Assembly: GCA_030424545.1 (NCBI GenBank)
Contig: JAUHWL010000005.1
Coordinates: 124,001 to 188,000 of the forward strand
Direction: 5' to 3'
Origin: Bacteroidia bacterium
Lineage (GTDB): Bacteria > Bacteroidota > Bacteroidia > Flavobacteriales > Schleiferiaceae
DNA: 64,000 bases
Part shown: one piece after another, positions 1 through 8,672 of the stretch
Numbering within the stretch: the stretch's first letter is position 1
Layout: each line of letters begins with the position of its first letter
Position numbers and translations under genes: made by a program
The notes under the pieces: generated by a model
Told to the model about the DNA's origin: nothing
Seen by the model: the letters and a program-made list of their open reading frames with translations, nothing else
Database searches by the model: none

Positions 1-981
1 CTTAATCATGGCATTTTTAGGCTCGGTTAAAATTCTGCGCAATGTTTCTGCATCTAGCGGGTTTAAATAGCTTAACACAGGCATTCTTCCAATTAATTCT
101 GGAATAATTCCGAAGCTCTTTAAATCTTGTGGTGCTACGTATTGCAAGAAGTTTTCTGTATCTAGTTTCTCGCGCTCTTGCGAAGAATGAAAACCAACCG
201 TTTGCGTATTTAACCTGCGTGCAATGTGGCGCTGAATGCCATCAAAAGCACCACCTGCTACAAACAGTATGTTTTTCGTGTCTAACTCAATAAATTTTTG
301 GTCTGGATGCTTTCTTCCTCCTTGAGGAGGAACGTTTACTTTGGCGCCTTCAAGCAACTTTAAAAGGGCTTGTTGCACGCCTTCGCCACTCACATCGCGG
401 GTTATAGATGGGTTATCGCTTTTGCGCGATATTTTATCAATCTCGTCTATAAAAACAATACCGCGCTCTGCCGATTTAACATCATAATTGGCGGCTTGTA
501 AAAGGCGAGTTAGAATGGTCTCTACATCTTCTCCCACATAACCTGCTTCTGTTAAAACCGTGGCATCTACAATGGTAAAGGGCACGTTTAGCATGCGCGC
601 AATGGTGCGTGCTAAAAGGGTTTTTCCGGTTCCGGTTTCGCCCACCAAAATAATATTGCTTTTGTCTATCTCTACTTCCTCTACATTTTTGGTAAGAATT
701 AATCTTTTGTAGTGATTATAAACCGCAACAGAAAGCACACGTTTAGCCGTATCCTGGCCAATAATGTACTGGTCTAAAAAAGCTTTAATTTCAGTAGGCT
801 TCATGAGCTTAAGCCCTAAATCGCCATCTTCACTTTGCGAAGCCTCTTCTGAAACAATGCCGTTTGCTTGTATTATACAACGATCGCATATGTGCCCGTT
901 AATTCCGGCAATTAAAATGTTTGTCTCTTTTTTATCTCGTCCGCAAAACGAGCAAGTAAGGTTTTCTTTTTTGTCTTTCAT
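1..981 (-). CDS. clpX: ATP-dependent Clp protease ATPase subunit ClpX (C-terminus outside window)
   Basis: This is the AAA+ unfoldase that feeds substrates to the ClpP peptidase in the cytoplasm. 327 codons are visible from an ATG at 981. The N-terminus carries the zinc-binding domain (CSFC near residue 10 and CDRC near residue 32), then Walker A GETGTGKT, the GYVGED pore-1 loop, Walker [10 protein letters not shown] and the RKH pore-2 motif in GGRKHPDQ. About 80-90 C-terminal residues lie beyond position 1. It follows clpP by 77 bp in the usual tig-clpP-clpX order, so co-transcription is likely. No defect is seen in the visible part. Confidence 0.97.
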   Translation of the reverse strand, partial: MKDKKENLTCSFCGRDKKETNILIAGINGHICDRCIIQANGIVSEEASQSEDGDLGLKLMKPTEIKAFLDQYIIGQDTAKRVLSVAVYNHYKRLILTKNVEEVEIDKSNIILVGETGTGKTLLARTIARMLNVPFTIVDATVLTEAGYVGEDVETILTRLLQAANYDVKSAERGIVFIDEIDKISRKSDNPSITRDVSGEGVQQALLKLLEGAKVNVPPQGGRKHPDQKFIELDTKNILFVAGGAFDGIQRHIARRLNTQTVGFHSSQEREKLDTENFLQYVAPQDLKSFGIIPELIGRMPVLSYLNPLDAETLRRILTEPKNAMIK

Positions 982-1058
982 AAAAGATTTGCTTCTTCAA
1001 AGTATAAGCCATTATACGTGGCAATATGAGGTACGATAATCGCCATGATAGACTCGTT

Positions 1059-1733
1059 TTATTTCACGTCTTTCTTCGTTATCAAAACTTCATCAATCAT
1101 TCCATAAGCTTTGGCCTCTTCGCTAGTCATCCAATAATCGCGTTCGCTATCGGCTTGTACTTTTTCAAACTTCTGACCTGAGTGCGATGAAATGATTTCA
1201 TACAACTCATTTTTAAGTTTTTTTACTTCTGTTAAGGTAATTTCCATATCCGTAACCTGACCTTGCGCTCCACCCATAGGTTGGTGAATCATTACGCGAG
1301 AATGTTTTAAGGCTGTGCGTTTTCCTTTGGTTCCGGCACACAATAAAACTGCACCCATACTAGCTGCCATACCTGTGCAAATGGTTGCCACATCTGGTGC
1401 TACCACTTGCATGGTGTCATAAATACCTAATCCTGCATATACCGAACCGCCTGGGCTGTTCATGTAAATTTGAATGTCTTTTTTACTATCGGCACTCTCT
1501 AAAAATAGTAATTGTGCTTGCACAATGTTGGCTACTTGGTCATTGATGCCTGTGCCTAAAAAGATGATGCGGTCCATCATTAGGCGAGAGAAAACATCCA
1601 TCTGTGCCACGTTAAGTTGGCGCTCTTCTATAATATATGGCGTTAAAGATGACTCAATGTATTTGTCAACATTCATGCCTTGCACTCCGTGGTCTGAGAC
1701 CGCGTATTTTCTAAATTCTTTTCCGAAATCCAT
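1059..1733 (-). CDS. clpP: ATP-dependent Clp protease proteolytic subunit ClpP
   Basis: Serine peptidase of the ClpXP/ClpAP complex; 224 residues, slightly longer than E. coli ClpP (207) because of the N-terminus. The catalytic triad is readable as Ser125 (GMAASMG), His150 (MIHQP) and Asp199 (ERD), with the same 25- and 49-residue spacings as in E. coli ClpP. The SPGGSV strand motif is at 93-98. ATG at 1733. It lies between tig and clpX on the same strand; a long hairpin occupies the tig-clpP gap, so clpPX may have its own promoter or be tuned relative to tig. Confidence 0.97.
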   Translation of the reverse strand: MDFGKEFRKYAVSDHGVQGMNVDKYIESSLTPYIIEERQLNVAQMDVFSRLMMDRIIFLGTGINDQVANIVQAQLLFLESADSKKDIQIYMNSPGGSVYAGLGIYDTMQVVAPDVATICTGMAASMGAVLLCAGTKGKRTALKHSRVMIHQPMGGAQGQVTDMEITLTEVKKLKNELYEIISSHSGQKFEKVQADSERDYWMTSEEAKAYGMIDEVLITKKDVK

Positions 1734-1755
1734 CGTACAATTTTGTGTTTAAATG

Positions 1756-1814
1756 AGAAAGGCTCAAGGTATAACTTGCTTCGAATTGAAACAAGTTAAT
1801 TCCTGAGCCTTTCT
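1756..1814 (-). terminator. Long hairpin between tig and clpP
   Basis: A perfect 11-bp stem (AGAAAGGCTCA at 1756-1766 against its complement at 1804-1814) encloses an inner AACTTG/CAAGTT stem (1773-1778 and 1792-1797). On the minus-strand transcript it follows the tig stop. The run of T after it is weak, so it may be a leaky terminator, an attenuator or an mRNA-stabilising structure rather than a strong terminator. Confidence 0.5.
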
Positions 1815-1825
1815 ATAACGAATTT

Positions 1826-3178
1826 TTAGTGTTGATGTTCTTGCTGATGTTTCATAAAATCATCAACAGACATTTCTTTGTATTCTACTTTAAAAGCATC
1901 TTTAAAGAATTGAACGAGTTTTTGGTTATAAACTTGATCATTAATACGTTGTGCTTCTTCTTTATTTTTCAATACGTTTTCTGCAATTCCGTCCATTTCT
2001 TCTGGTGGCATTACTTGGCCGTACTGAGACATTTGAGCCGCAATTAGTTGTTTGGTATAATCTACCAATTCTTCTTGCGAAACGCTCAAATTGTTTTCTT
2101 TAATCAATCTGTTTTCAATCAATTGCCAGCGTAAACCATTTAAGGTTTTTGGGAATTCTTCTTCTACTTCTTCTACACTTAATGGTTTTTCACCAGCTGT
2201 GCGCATCCATTTTTTAAGGAATTCTTCAGGCAAATCAAACTTAATGTTGTCTAAGAAATAGTGGTGCGCGTGGTGGAAGAAATCAGAATCTGACTGACCA
2301 ACGAAACTTTTTTCTGCTTCTTCTTTCAACTTGGCTCTAAATTCTTTTTCGTCTTTTACTGCGCCTTCACCAAATACTTTGTCAAACAGTTCTTGGTTTA
2401 ACTCGGCAGATTCCATGCGACTTACATTTTTAAGTGTAAACGTAAACTCGCCTTCGCTTGCATCTAATTTTGCATCTGTAACGCCCAATGTTCCTGCAAC
2501 ATTAAAGCCTTCTCTAAATGCCTTTTTAACGTTAAACTGAATGCTATCGCCAACTTTAGCGGCTACCAAACTTTTTAATACTTTTTTGTCTGTTATCGAG
2601 TTTCCAATAAAACTAGCTTCTTTGGTGGTGCCACCTTCAACAGCATTTCCATCAGCATCTACCTCAACAAACTCACCAGCAAACATGTCGCCTTCTTCAG
2701 CTTTTTCTGGGGTAATCATTTTACCGTAACGCTTAGCCACATCTTCTACGTAGCTATTAATCATTTTGTCATCGGCAACAACTTTATTGTAAACCAATTT
2801 AGCTTTTGCAGGAATGGTAACGTCAATATTAGGAGTCATTCCCAACTCAAATTCAAACGCAAAATCTTTTTGGTTGTCCCAATCTATATCGGTTTGTTCA
2901 ACGGGCATTGGGTTGCCAAGAATATCAAGTTTTTCCTCAGTAAGGTATTTGTAAACACCGTCTTGCAATGCTTTGTTTACCTCTTCTATCACCATGCCTT
3001 TGTAATATTGCTTGCGCACTAAACCAGCAGGAACTTTACCTTTTCTAAAACCAGGTATCGCAGCATTTTTACGGTAATTGGCCAATGCCGTTTCTACCTT
3101 TTCTTTATAATCTTCTTCTTTAATTTCTACCGTTAAAACAGCATTTAACTCGTCTATGTTTTTATGAGTTACATTCAT
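1826..3178 (-). CDS. tig: Trigger factor chaperone
   Basis: Ribosome-bound chaperone that meets nascent chains at the exit tunnel. The 450-residue length is usual. The N-terminal ribosome-binding domain is visible with the signature GFRKGKVPAGLVRKQY near residue 43-58 (family motif GFRxGKxP), followed by a central FKBP-like region (about 150-240) and a long helical C-terminal domain. The protein ends in a His/Gln-rich tail (QQEHQH). ATG at 3178. First gene of the tig-clpP-clpX series; a -7-like TACTTTCG lies 61 bp upstream of the start. Confidence 0.95.
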   Translation of the reverse strand: MNVTHKNIDELNAVLTVEIKEEDYKEKVETALANYRKNAAIPGFRKGKVPAGLVRKQYYKGMVIEEVNKALQDGVYKYLTEEKLDILGNPMPVEQTDIDWDNQKDFAFEFELGMTPNIDVTIPAKAKLVYNKVVADDKMINSYVEDVAKRYGKMITPEKAEEGDMFAGEFVEVDADGNAVEGGTTKEASFIGNSITDKKVLKSLVAAKVGDSIQFNVKKAFREGFNVAGTLGVTDAKLDASEGEFTFTLKNVSRMESAELNQELFDKVFGEGAVKDEKEFRAKLKEEAEKSFVGQSDSDFFHHAHHYFLDNIKFDLPEEFLKKWMRTAGEKPLSVEEVEEEFPKTLNGLRWQLIENRLIKENNLSVSQEELVDYTKQLIAAQMSQYGQVMPPEEMDGIAENVLKNKEEAQRINDQVYNQKLVQFFKDAFKVEYKEMSVDDFMKHQQEHQH

Positions 3179-3238
3179 GATATAGAGTAATTTAAACTTC
3201 GAATATTCTACTTGTAAAACCCTTTGTAAAAAGGAGCG

Positions 3239-3246
3239 CGAAAGTA
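3239..3246 (-). promoter_or_regulatory. Putative -7 element for tig
   Basis: TACTTTCG on the minus strand, one mismatch from the Bacteroidota consensus TAnnTTTG, in the gap upstream of tig. No clear -33 TTG is seen at the expected distance, so support is positional only. Confidence 0.35.
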
Positions 3247-3347
3247 ATGATTTTGTTGATAAATATGAAGGCGTGTTTGTTGGGAGAAAAACGGGGCGTT
3301 TTTAATGAATGATGGATAAAAAAACTATTCTAGCTTAATGACGCAAA

Positions 3348-5636
3348 TTATTGCGCTCTTAAAATAATACTGCGCACAAGCTCTTTGGTGATCTTCTGAT
3401 TTTCAGCCTTGGTTTTTATCTCATCAAAAGTCACTTTGAAGCTACAGCCATTTTTCCAATTTGAACAACCGAAAGCTGTTTTACCTTTTATTACTTCGCC
3501 CTTTTTACATTTTGGGCAAACCAATGCATCTGCTTTTTCTGGTGCTTTTTTAGCAGCTGTTTTTAAATACAACTGATGCGTTTCTGTAAATGCCACCTTG
3601 GCATCTATTGTTCCGCCATTGGTTTTAAATCCTTTTAAATTAACCGTTTCGCCTTTTTCTACCAAGCGTTTGTATTGGTTTTCGGAGATGGTTTTTCCTT
3701 TAAATTTAAATGGCAAACGCAAATCGCAACCGGCTTTGTACTGGCTGCAACCGTAGCCACTTTTGCCTTTTAGTAGCTGGCCGTTTTTACATTTGGGGCA
3801 CACCATGCCCACTAATTTTTTTGGTGCTTTTTTGGCCGGGGCTTCAGCATTAGCAGCGGCTGGCTTTACGGCCGAAATACGTCTGTTGCTGTTTTCCATG
3901 CGTACTTCGGTTACCAAACTGTCTACCATCAGCTTCATGTTTTTTATAAAACCGCCCGCGTTGTAATCGCCACTTTCTATTTCTTGTAGCTTTTTCTCCC
4001 ATTGCCCGGTAAGCTCGGCCGATTTCAATAATTCGTTGTGAATAATATCAATCAGAGCCATGCCGGTTTCGGTGGGTAAAATTTGCTTTTTATTTCTGCG
4101 GATGTACTTCCGCTTAAACAAGGTTTCTATAATGGCCGCGCGGGTAGATGGGCGGCCGATGCCGTTGGCTTTCATTAAATCGCGAAGTTCGTCATCATCT
4201 ACTTGTTTGCCGGCAGTTTCCATGGCGCGCAGTAAAGTTGCTTCGGTATAAAAGCGTGGCGCCTTGGTTAATTTTTCTAAAAACGAGGGCTCATGCGGGC
4301 CGCTTTCTCCTTTGGTAAACGGTGGCAAAATAGAATCTGCCGGATCTTTTTTACTCTTTTCGAAAACCGTGCGCCAGCCTTCGTCTAAAATTTCTTTGCC
4401 GGTGGCTTTAAATTCTACATCGGTAACCACGCCCACAACGACCGAATTGGCCACCAAACAATCGGGGTAAAATGCCGCCAAAAACTGACGCACAATGGCA
4501 TCGTACACATTTTGCTCGTCTGGGCCCGCGTGGCCTTCTACACCCGTGGGAATAATCGCGTGGTGATCGGTTACTTTTTTATCGTTAAATACTTTGGCGG
4601 GCTTTCTAATTTTTTGCTCAAGCAACGGAGCTGTTAACGCGCTATATCGCGTTAGTTTCTGCATAATCCCACCAATTTTCGGGTACATATCGTTGGGCAG
4701 AAATGTGGTGTCAACTCTGGGGTATGTTACCATTTTGGCTTCGTAAAGCTTCTGCACCAGCTTTAAAGATTGATCGGCCGAGTACGCAAATTTATTGTTG
4801 CAATGCACCTGTAAACTGGTTAAATCAAACAAGCGCGGTGGTTGTTCTTTTCCTTTTTTCCGACTTACCGAAGTGATTTTAAACGGCTGTCCTGTTACTT
4901 TTTCAAGCAAATTTTCCCCTTCTTCTTTTTTCTCAAACTTCCCTTCAGTGTGGTTAAAAACGGTATCGCGATACAGCGTTTGCAGCTCCCAATAAGGCGA
5001 AGGGACAAAATAGTCTATCTCTTTTTGGCGGTTCACCAACATGGCTAAAGTTGGCGTTTGCACGCGCCCAACCGACAAAACCTGTTTGTAGCCGCCATAT
5101 TTTAAGGTGTACAAACGGGTGGCGTTCATGCCCAAAAGCCAATCGCCAATAGCGCGGCTGCTGCCGGCATAATACAGATTATCAAAATCTTTGGCGTCCA
5201 TCAATTTCTCAAAACCTGTTTCAATGGCTTCTTTGGTTAAAGAAGAAATCCAAAGGCGTTTTACAGGCCCCGTATATTTTGCTGCGTTAATTACCCAGCG
5301 TTGAATCAGTTCTCCTTCTTGCCCGGCATCACCGCAGTTTATTACCTCATCGGCTTTTGCAAAAAGCGATTTAATCACCTTAAATTGCTTCTGAATCCCG
5401 GAATCATCCATCACACGAGTTTCAAACTTTTCGGGCAACATTGGCAGGGTGTTTAGGTCCCAACGTTTCCAATGTGGGAAGTAATCGTCTGGCGCAAAAA
5501 GCGTACAGAAGTGCCCAAACGTCCAGGTTACCTGATAGCCGTTGCCCTCAAAGTAACCGTCTTTTCTTTCGGTTGCTTTTACAATTTGGGCAATTTCTCT
5601 GGCCACACTGGGCTTTTCGGCAATACAAACTTTCAT
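3348..5636 (-). CDS. topB: DNA topoisomerase III (type IA)
   Basis: Type IA topoisomerase that cuts one strand through a 5'-phosphotyrosine and decatenates DNA. The N-terminal Toprim domain begins KVCIAEKPSVAREIA and has the acidic motif GDAGQEGEL at about 102-110. The active site MVTYPRVDT places the catalytic tyrosine at residue 305. The C-terminus carries two zinc-ribbon-like repeats, each starting VCPKCK with a later pair of cysteines (about 632-660 and 715-745). 762 residues is normal for the Bacteroidota form with extra C-terminal repeats. ATG at 5636. It stands alone downstream of the moa operon and shows no mobile-element neighbour. Confidence 0.93.
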   Translation of the reverse strand: MKVCIAEKPSVAREIAQIVKATERKDGYFEGNGYQVTWTFGHFCTLFAPDDYFPHWKRWDLNTLPMLPEKFETRVMDDSGIQKQFKVIKSLFAKADEVINCGDAGQEGELIQRWVINAAKYTGPVKRLWISSLTKEAIETGFEKLMDAKDFDNLYYAGSSRAIGDWLLGMNATRLYTLKYGGYKQVLSVGRVQTPTLAMLVNRQKEIDYFVPSPYWELQTLYRDTVFNHTEGKFEKKEEGENLLEKVTGQPFKITSVSRKKGKEQPPRLFDLTSLQVHCNNKFAYSADQSLKLVQKLYEAKMVTYPRVDTTFLPNDMYPKIGGIMQKLTRYSALTAPLLEQKIRKPAKVFNDKKVTDHHAIIPTGVEGHAGPDEQNVYDAIVRQFLAAFYPDCLVANSVVVGVVTDVEFKATGKEILDEGWRTVFEKSKKDPADSILPPFTKGESGPHEPSFLEKLTKAPRFYTEATLLRAMETAGKQVDDDELRDLMKANGIGRPSTRAAIIETLFKRKYIRRNKKQILPTETGMALIDIIHNELLKSAELTGQWEKKLQEIESGDYNAGGFIKNMKLMVDSLVTEVRMENSNRRISAVKPAAANAEAPAKKAPKKLVGMVCPKCKNGQLLKGKSGYGCSQYKAGCDLRLPFKFKGKTISENQYKRLVEKGETVNLKGFKTNGGTIDAKVAFTETHQLYLKTAAKKAPEKADALVCPKCKKGEVIKGKTAFGCSNWKNGCSFKVTFDEIKTKAENQKITKELVRSIILRAQ

Positions 5637-5721
5637 CGCCTCAAAAATGAAATTATTCTGTTATGTTTTAGAATAATTCCGGAAGATTTTTACACAGCGT
5701 TTTAACTCGTAAAATTATGTC

Positions 5722-5810
5722 GCCCTTTCAGGGCTTATGCGCTTTCGCTTTTTCGCATAAGATTCAATGGGCTACGCCCATCGTTTGGTTATTTTTCCCT
5801 TTCAGGGAAA
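5722..5810. repeat. Cluster of short palindromes in a gene-free stretch
   Basis: The 335-bp gap 5637-5971 has no gene. It holds four closely packed palindromes: GCCCTTTCAGGGC (5722-5734), a TTATGCG/CGCATAA stem (5735-5760), ATGGGCTACGCCCAT (5767-5781) and TTTCCC/GGGAAA (5794-5810). This looks like a dispersed intergenic repeat of the kind found in many Bacteroidota genomes; it may also help end transcription of the moa operon. Confidence 0.5.
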
Positions 5811-5904
5811 CTTTCGTGGTGAGAAAACATTGTGAAGTTCTTTCCGTAAATATTTTTCAAATGGTATCTCAAATTCACCGAGCGAACAGCTCGTTTTCTC
5901 CACC

Positions 5905-5970
5905 CCAACATTCAACTTTTAACATTCAACCTTGAACTTTGCAACCTTGAACTTTGTAACCTTCAACCTC
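5905..5970. repeat. Periodic repeat AACCTTGAACTTTG
   Basis: Several degenerate tandem units of about 15 bp built on CAACCTTGAACTTTG and AACATTCAAC run up to the moaA stop codon. A related stretch, partly as an inverted repeat, occurs at 25893-25962. No coding potential. Confidence 0.6.
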
Positions 5971-5971
5971 A

Positions 5972-6958
5972 TCAACCGCCAATGGCAATCATGCTGCGGT
6001 TGTCTTGGTTTAAACTTTCGTCTTGAAATTTCTCTGGCGAATCCATGCCCGCGCGAATGGCGTGTTTGCCCCAAACGGCTGTTTTAATCAAATTTTCGAG
6101 TGGCTTGTTTTCGCGTAAAGCGGAGAGCAAATCCATCTCCTGATTGCTGAAAAGACAGTTTTTAATTTTTCCATCTGCCGTAAGGCGCAAGCGATTGCAG
6201 CCACTACAAAACGGAGAAGTTACGGTAGAAATCACGCCCCAAGTTCCCGCGTAGCCGGCAATTTTAAAATTCTTAGCCGTGTCGTTTTTGTGGTTTTTTA
6301 GGGCGATGAGATTTTCGCCAAAAGCCGTTTTTGCCGTTTCTAAAATTTCAGCCAAGGGCACCATTTTTTCGCGGTTCCATGCGTTGCCATCAAACGGCAT
6401 AAACTCAATAAAGCGCACGGCAACATTTCTGGTTTTTGTAAAATTTATAAAATCGATAATTTCATCATCGTTAAAACCGCGCATCAAAACCACGTTTATT
6501 TTTACGTGAAACCCTTGGTGCAAAAGCAATTCTAAATTTTCGGTTACTTTTTTAAAATCGTTTCTGCGGGTAATTTGCGCAAACTTCTCGGGCTGCAAAC
6601 TGTCTAAACTCAGATTTATTTTTTGCAACCCCGATTCTTTAAAAACCGCCAAATGCTTATCCACCAAAACCCCGTTTGTAGAAATGGCCAACTCCACCGG
6701 CAGCGTGGCCAAGCTGCGCAAAATGGCGTTAAAATCTTTGCGCACCAAGGGCTCGCCACCCGTTAGGCGAATTTTGTTCACCCCCATTTCTACAAAGGTT
6801 TTCGCGATGGCAAACACTTCATTGGCCTGCATTAATTTGGCGGCCGGCAACAACGGAATTCCCTCCGCAGGCATGCAATATTCGCAGCGCAAATTGCACT
6901 TTTCTGTTAGCGAAATGCGGAGGTAATTGTGGTTTCTGTTGTGTTTGTCTAGTATCAT
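5972..6958 (-). CDS. moaA: GTP 3',8-cyclase MoaA
   Basis: Radical SAM enzyme that starts molybdenum cofactor synthesis by cyclising GTP. The CNLRCEYC motif gives the SAM-binding CxxxCxxC cluster; the second cluster motif is FCSGCNRLRLTADGKIKNC near the C-terminus; the protein ends in the GG that is typical and needed for activity in this family. The ATG at 6958 (MILDKHNRNH) is preferred; a TTG 15 bp upstream would read into a CGCAAAG repeat. 328 residues. Last gene of the Moco operon, separated from moaC-moaB by repeat 6966-7008. Confidence 0.95.
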   Translation of the reverse strand: MILDKHNRNHNYLRISLTEKCNLRCEYCMPAEGIPLLPAAKLMQANEVFAIAKTFVEMGVNKIRLTGGEPLVRKDFNAILRSLATLPVELAISTNGVLVDKHLAVFKESGLQKINLSLDSLQPEKFAQITRRNDFKKVTENLELLLHQGFHVKINVVLMRGFNDDEIIDFINFTKTRNVAVRFIEFMPFDGNAWNREKMVPLAEILETAKTAFGENLIALKNHKNDTAKNFKIAGYAGTWGVISTVTSPFCSGCNRLRLTADGKIKNCLFSNQEMDLLSALRENKPLENLIKTAVWGKHAIRAGMDSPEKFQDESLNQDNRSMIAIGG

Positions 6959-6965
6959 TTTTTTG

Positions 6966-7008
6966 TGTCGCAAAGATTCGCAAAGGTTTCGCAGAGGTTC
7001 GCAAAAAG
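6966..7008. repeat. CGCAAAG periodic repeat
   Basis: Four units of about 12 bp, TCGCAAAGAT / TCGCAAAGGTT / TCGCAGAGGT / TCGCAAAAAG, between moaA and moaC-moaB. Same family as 11921-12002 and part of 13246-13410. Confidence 0.7.
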
Positions 7009-7012
7009 AAAT

Positions 7013-7966
7013 TCATTCTGTTTTCGCCTCGTTGCTCCTTCCCCTTTGGGGAAGGTCGGGATGGGGCTGATCTCTTAGAATATTAAAAACATGCAGCGCG
7101 GCCGGAAAAATAGCATCCATACTTTCTTTGGCGCCATTGGTACTTCCGGGTAGCGCAATAACTAAGGTTTTGCCCAAAGTGCCCACCACGCTGCGGCTCA
7201 ACATGGCGTATGGCGTGCGCTGCTGACCGTAATTTCGGATGGTTTCTTCCATGCCAGGAATGCGCCTTTCGAGCATCGGCTCTAGCGCTTCTGGCGTAAC
7301 ATCTCGGCTAGAAAGTCCGGTGCCGCCCGTGAAAATTATTAGGTTGCAATCATCGGCACGGTAAAATTTTACGGCATTCTGAATTTGATTTTTCTCGTCA
7401 GGAATGATGGTATATTCCGGATCTTCAACTCCATAACTTTTCAATTTTTCAACAATGGTCAATCCGGCTTTGTCCTGTTTTTGCCCAGCCGAAATGGTAT
7501 CTGAACACACCACAACGGCCGCCTTAATTTTAGGCAAATGTTTGTCTTTAAAATCTGATTTCCCGCCTTTTTTGTGCAGGAGTTTTATCTCGCCAATCTC
7601 AATTTCTTTGTCGATGGGCTTGAGCATATCGTACATAGTAAGCGCCACCACCGACACGCCATGCATGGCTTCTACCTCAACGCCCGTTTTGTAAATGGTA
7701 GAAACGTGCATCAAAATGCGCACCTGCAAGCCGTCAAATTCGTATGACACACGCGTTTCTTCAATGGGCAACGGGTGGCAATCGGGAATCATTTCTGATG
7801 TCTTTTTCACCCCAAAAAGTCCGGCTGTTTTTGCCATTTCTAGCACATCACCTTTGGGCACTGTTTTGTTTTTTATGGCAAGAATCGTGGCTTGCTGGCT
7901 CACCTTTAAAACCGCTTGGGCCGTGGCTTTGCGCAGGGTTGAGGATTTATGGGTAATGTCTATCAT
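7013..7966 (-). CDS. moaCB: Bifunctional cyclic pyranopterin monophosphate synthase MoaC / MoaB-MogA domain protein
   Basis: Fusion of two Moco enzymes. Residues 1 to about 145 are MoaC (MIDITHKSSTLRKATA, PDCHPLPIE, AMHGVSVVALTMYDMLK), which makes cyclic pyranopterin monophosphate. Residues about 148-297 are a MoaB/MogA molybdopterin-binding domain (VVVCSDTISAG, FTGGTGLSSRDVTPEA, ALPGS). This fusion is known in Bacteroidota. The last about 19 residues (QPHPDLPQRGRSNEAKTE) are coded by a GC-rich palindromic repeat at 7037-7055 and probably are not part of the fold. ATG at 7966; upstream lies an ACTCA-type repeat. Confidence 0.93.
   Translation of the reverse strand: MIDITHKSSTLRKATAQAVLKVSQQATILAIKNKTVPKGDVLEMAKTAGLFGVKKTSEMIPDCHPLPIEETRVSYEFDGLQVRILMHVSTIYKTGVEVEAMHGVSVVALTMYDMLKPIDKEIEIGEIKLLHKKGGKSDFKDKHLPKIKAAVVVCSDTISAGQKQDKAGLTIVEKLKSYGVEDPEYTIIPDEKNQIQNAVKFYRADDCNLIIFTGGTGLSSRDVTPEALEPMLERRIPGMEETIRNYGQQRTPYAMLSRSVVGTLGKTLVIALPGSTNGAKESMDAIFPAALHVFNILRDQPHPDLPQRGRSNEAKTE
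7037..7055. repeat. GC-rich palindrome inside the 3' end of moaC-moaB
   Basis: CCTTCCCC-TTT-GGGGAAGG is a perfect 8-bp inverted repeat inside the last codons of the fusion gene. It resembles palindromes at 9811-9890, 13486-13506 and 49924-49952, so it looks like an inserted dispersed repeat that supplied a new C-terminus and stop. Confidence 0.55.
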
Positions 7967-7970
7967 TCTA

Positions 7971-8112
7971 TTAGTCTTAAGTGTTTAGTTTTAAGTGCTT
8001 AGTTGATTTGCTTGACGCTTAGCTCATCACTCAAAACTCACTTTTTCAATTGCTTCGTCTTGAGTTGATTTTCGTGCGTGAGTAACTAACGACTCACGAC
8101 TAAAAACTCAGC
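7971..8112. repeat. ACTCA/TTAGT-type low-complexity repeat
   Basis: Between moaC-moaB and moaE the sequence is built of degenerate units such as ACTCAAAACTCA, GACTCACGACT and TAAGTGTTTAGT. It has no ORF and no clear promoter. It is a third class of about 10-bp periodic intergenic repeat in this operon. Confidence 0.5.
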
Positions 8113-8114
8113 AC

Positions 8115-8546
8115 TCAATTCTTATTTTCCTTCCACTGATGCGTTTCGTCTTCAAAAATTTCTTTGCCGAAGATTGGTGCGTTGGCTTTTATTTCTTCCA
8201 CCAAAAACTCGATGGCCTTAAAAACGGTTTTACGCCTTGGCGATGATACAAAAACAAACAAGCAGATTTCTCCGGCCGCCACTTTTCCAAGGCTATGGTA
8301 AATGTGCATGCAGGTTAAATCAAACTTTTCAAAGGCGCTTTCGCGGATGTTGTGCATGGCTTCGTTGGCCATTTCTTGGTGTGCCGAATAGTCGATGGCG
8401 GCTACTTTTTTGCCGTCAACCTCATCGGCCCGCACTTGACCAAGAAAAATATTGTGTGCGCCAATGCTGGTTTTGCTTTGGTGCTTCGCGATGGATTCGC
8501 CAATAAACTGTGCCGATATCGGGCCTGTTTTAAATATGTTTTTCAT
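8115..8546 (-). CDS. moaE: Molybdopterin synthase catalytic subunit MoaE
   Basis: Large subunit of molybdopterin synthase, which moves sulfur from MoaD onto the pterin. 143 residues from ATG 8546 (MKNIFKTG); the typical family length is about 140-150. Family motifs visible: GAHNIFLGQVRADEVDGK, IDYSAHQEMA, HSLGKVAAGEICLFVFVSSPRR, and the C-terminal APIFGKEIFED. The reading frame stays open 54 bp further upstream, but that part is coded by a CACAGAG repeat (8565-8607) and is not conserved sequence. Works with MoaD (9891-10124). Confidence 0.94.
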   Translation of the reverse strand: MKNIFKTGPISAQFIGESIAKHQSKTSIGAHNIFLGQVRADEVDGKKVAAIDYSAHQEMANEAMHNIRESAFEKFDLTCMHIYHSLGKVAAGEICLFVFVSSPRRKTVFKAIEFLVEEIKANAPIFGKEIFEDETHQWKENKN

Positions 8547-8564
8547 CGTAGTTTGTTTCTTTAT

Positions 8565-8607
8565 TTCACAGAGGTACACAGAGGTTTCACGGAGGCTCAC
8601 AGAGAAA
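8565..8607. repeat. CACAGAG periodic repeat, copy 1
   Basis: Four units of about 12 bp (TTTCACAGAGG, TACACAGAGG, TTTCACGGAGG, CTCACAGAGA) upstream of moaE. The minus strand reads through it in frame with moaE. Confidence 0.75.
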
Positions 8608-8658
8608 TTTTTGAAAGGTCTTGCATCGTCTGAATTATTTTTGTTTTCTATTGTTTGT

Positions 8659-8672
8659 TCTCTGTGAAACTC
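8659..8672. repeat. CACAGAG repeat fragment abutting the GxxExxY gene
   Basis: A single inverted unit, TCTCTGTGAAACTC, ends directly at the stop codon of the GxxExxY gene. With the copy at 9057-9100 it brackets that gene. Confidence 0.6.

Noticed and set aside
8547-8600. MoaE start at 8600
   Set aside because: The added residues are read from the CACAGAG repeat; MoaE homology starts at the ATG at 8546.
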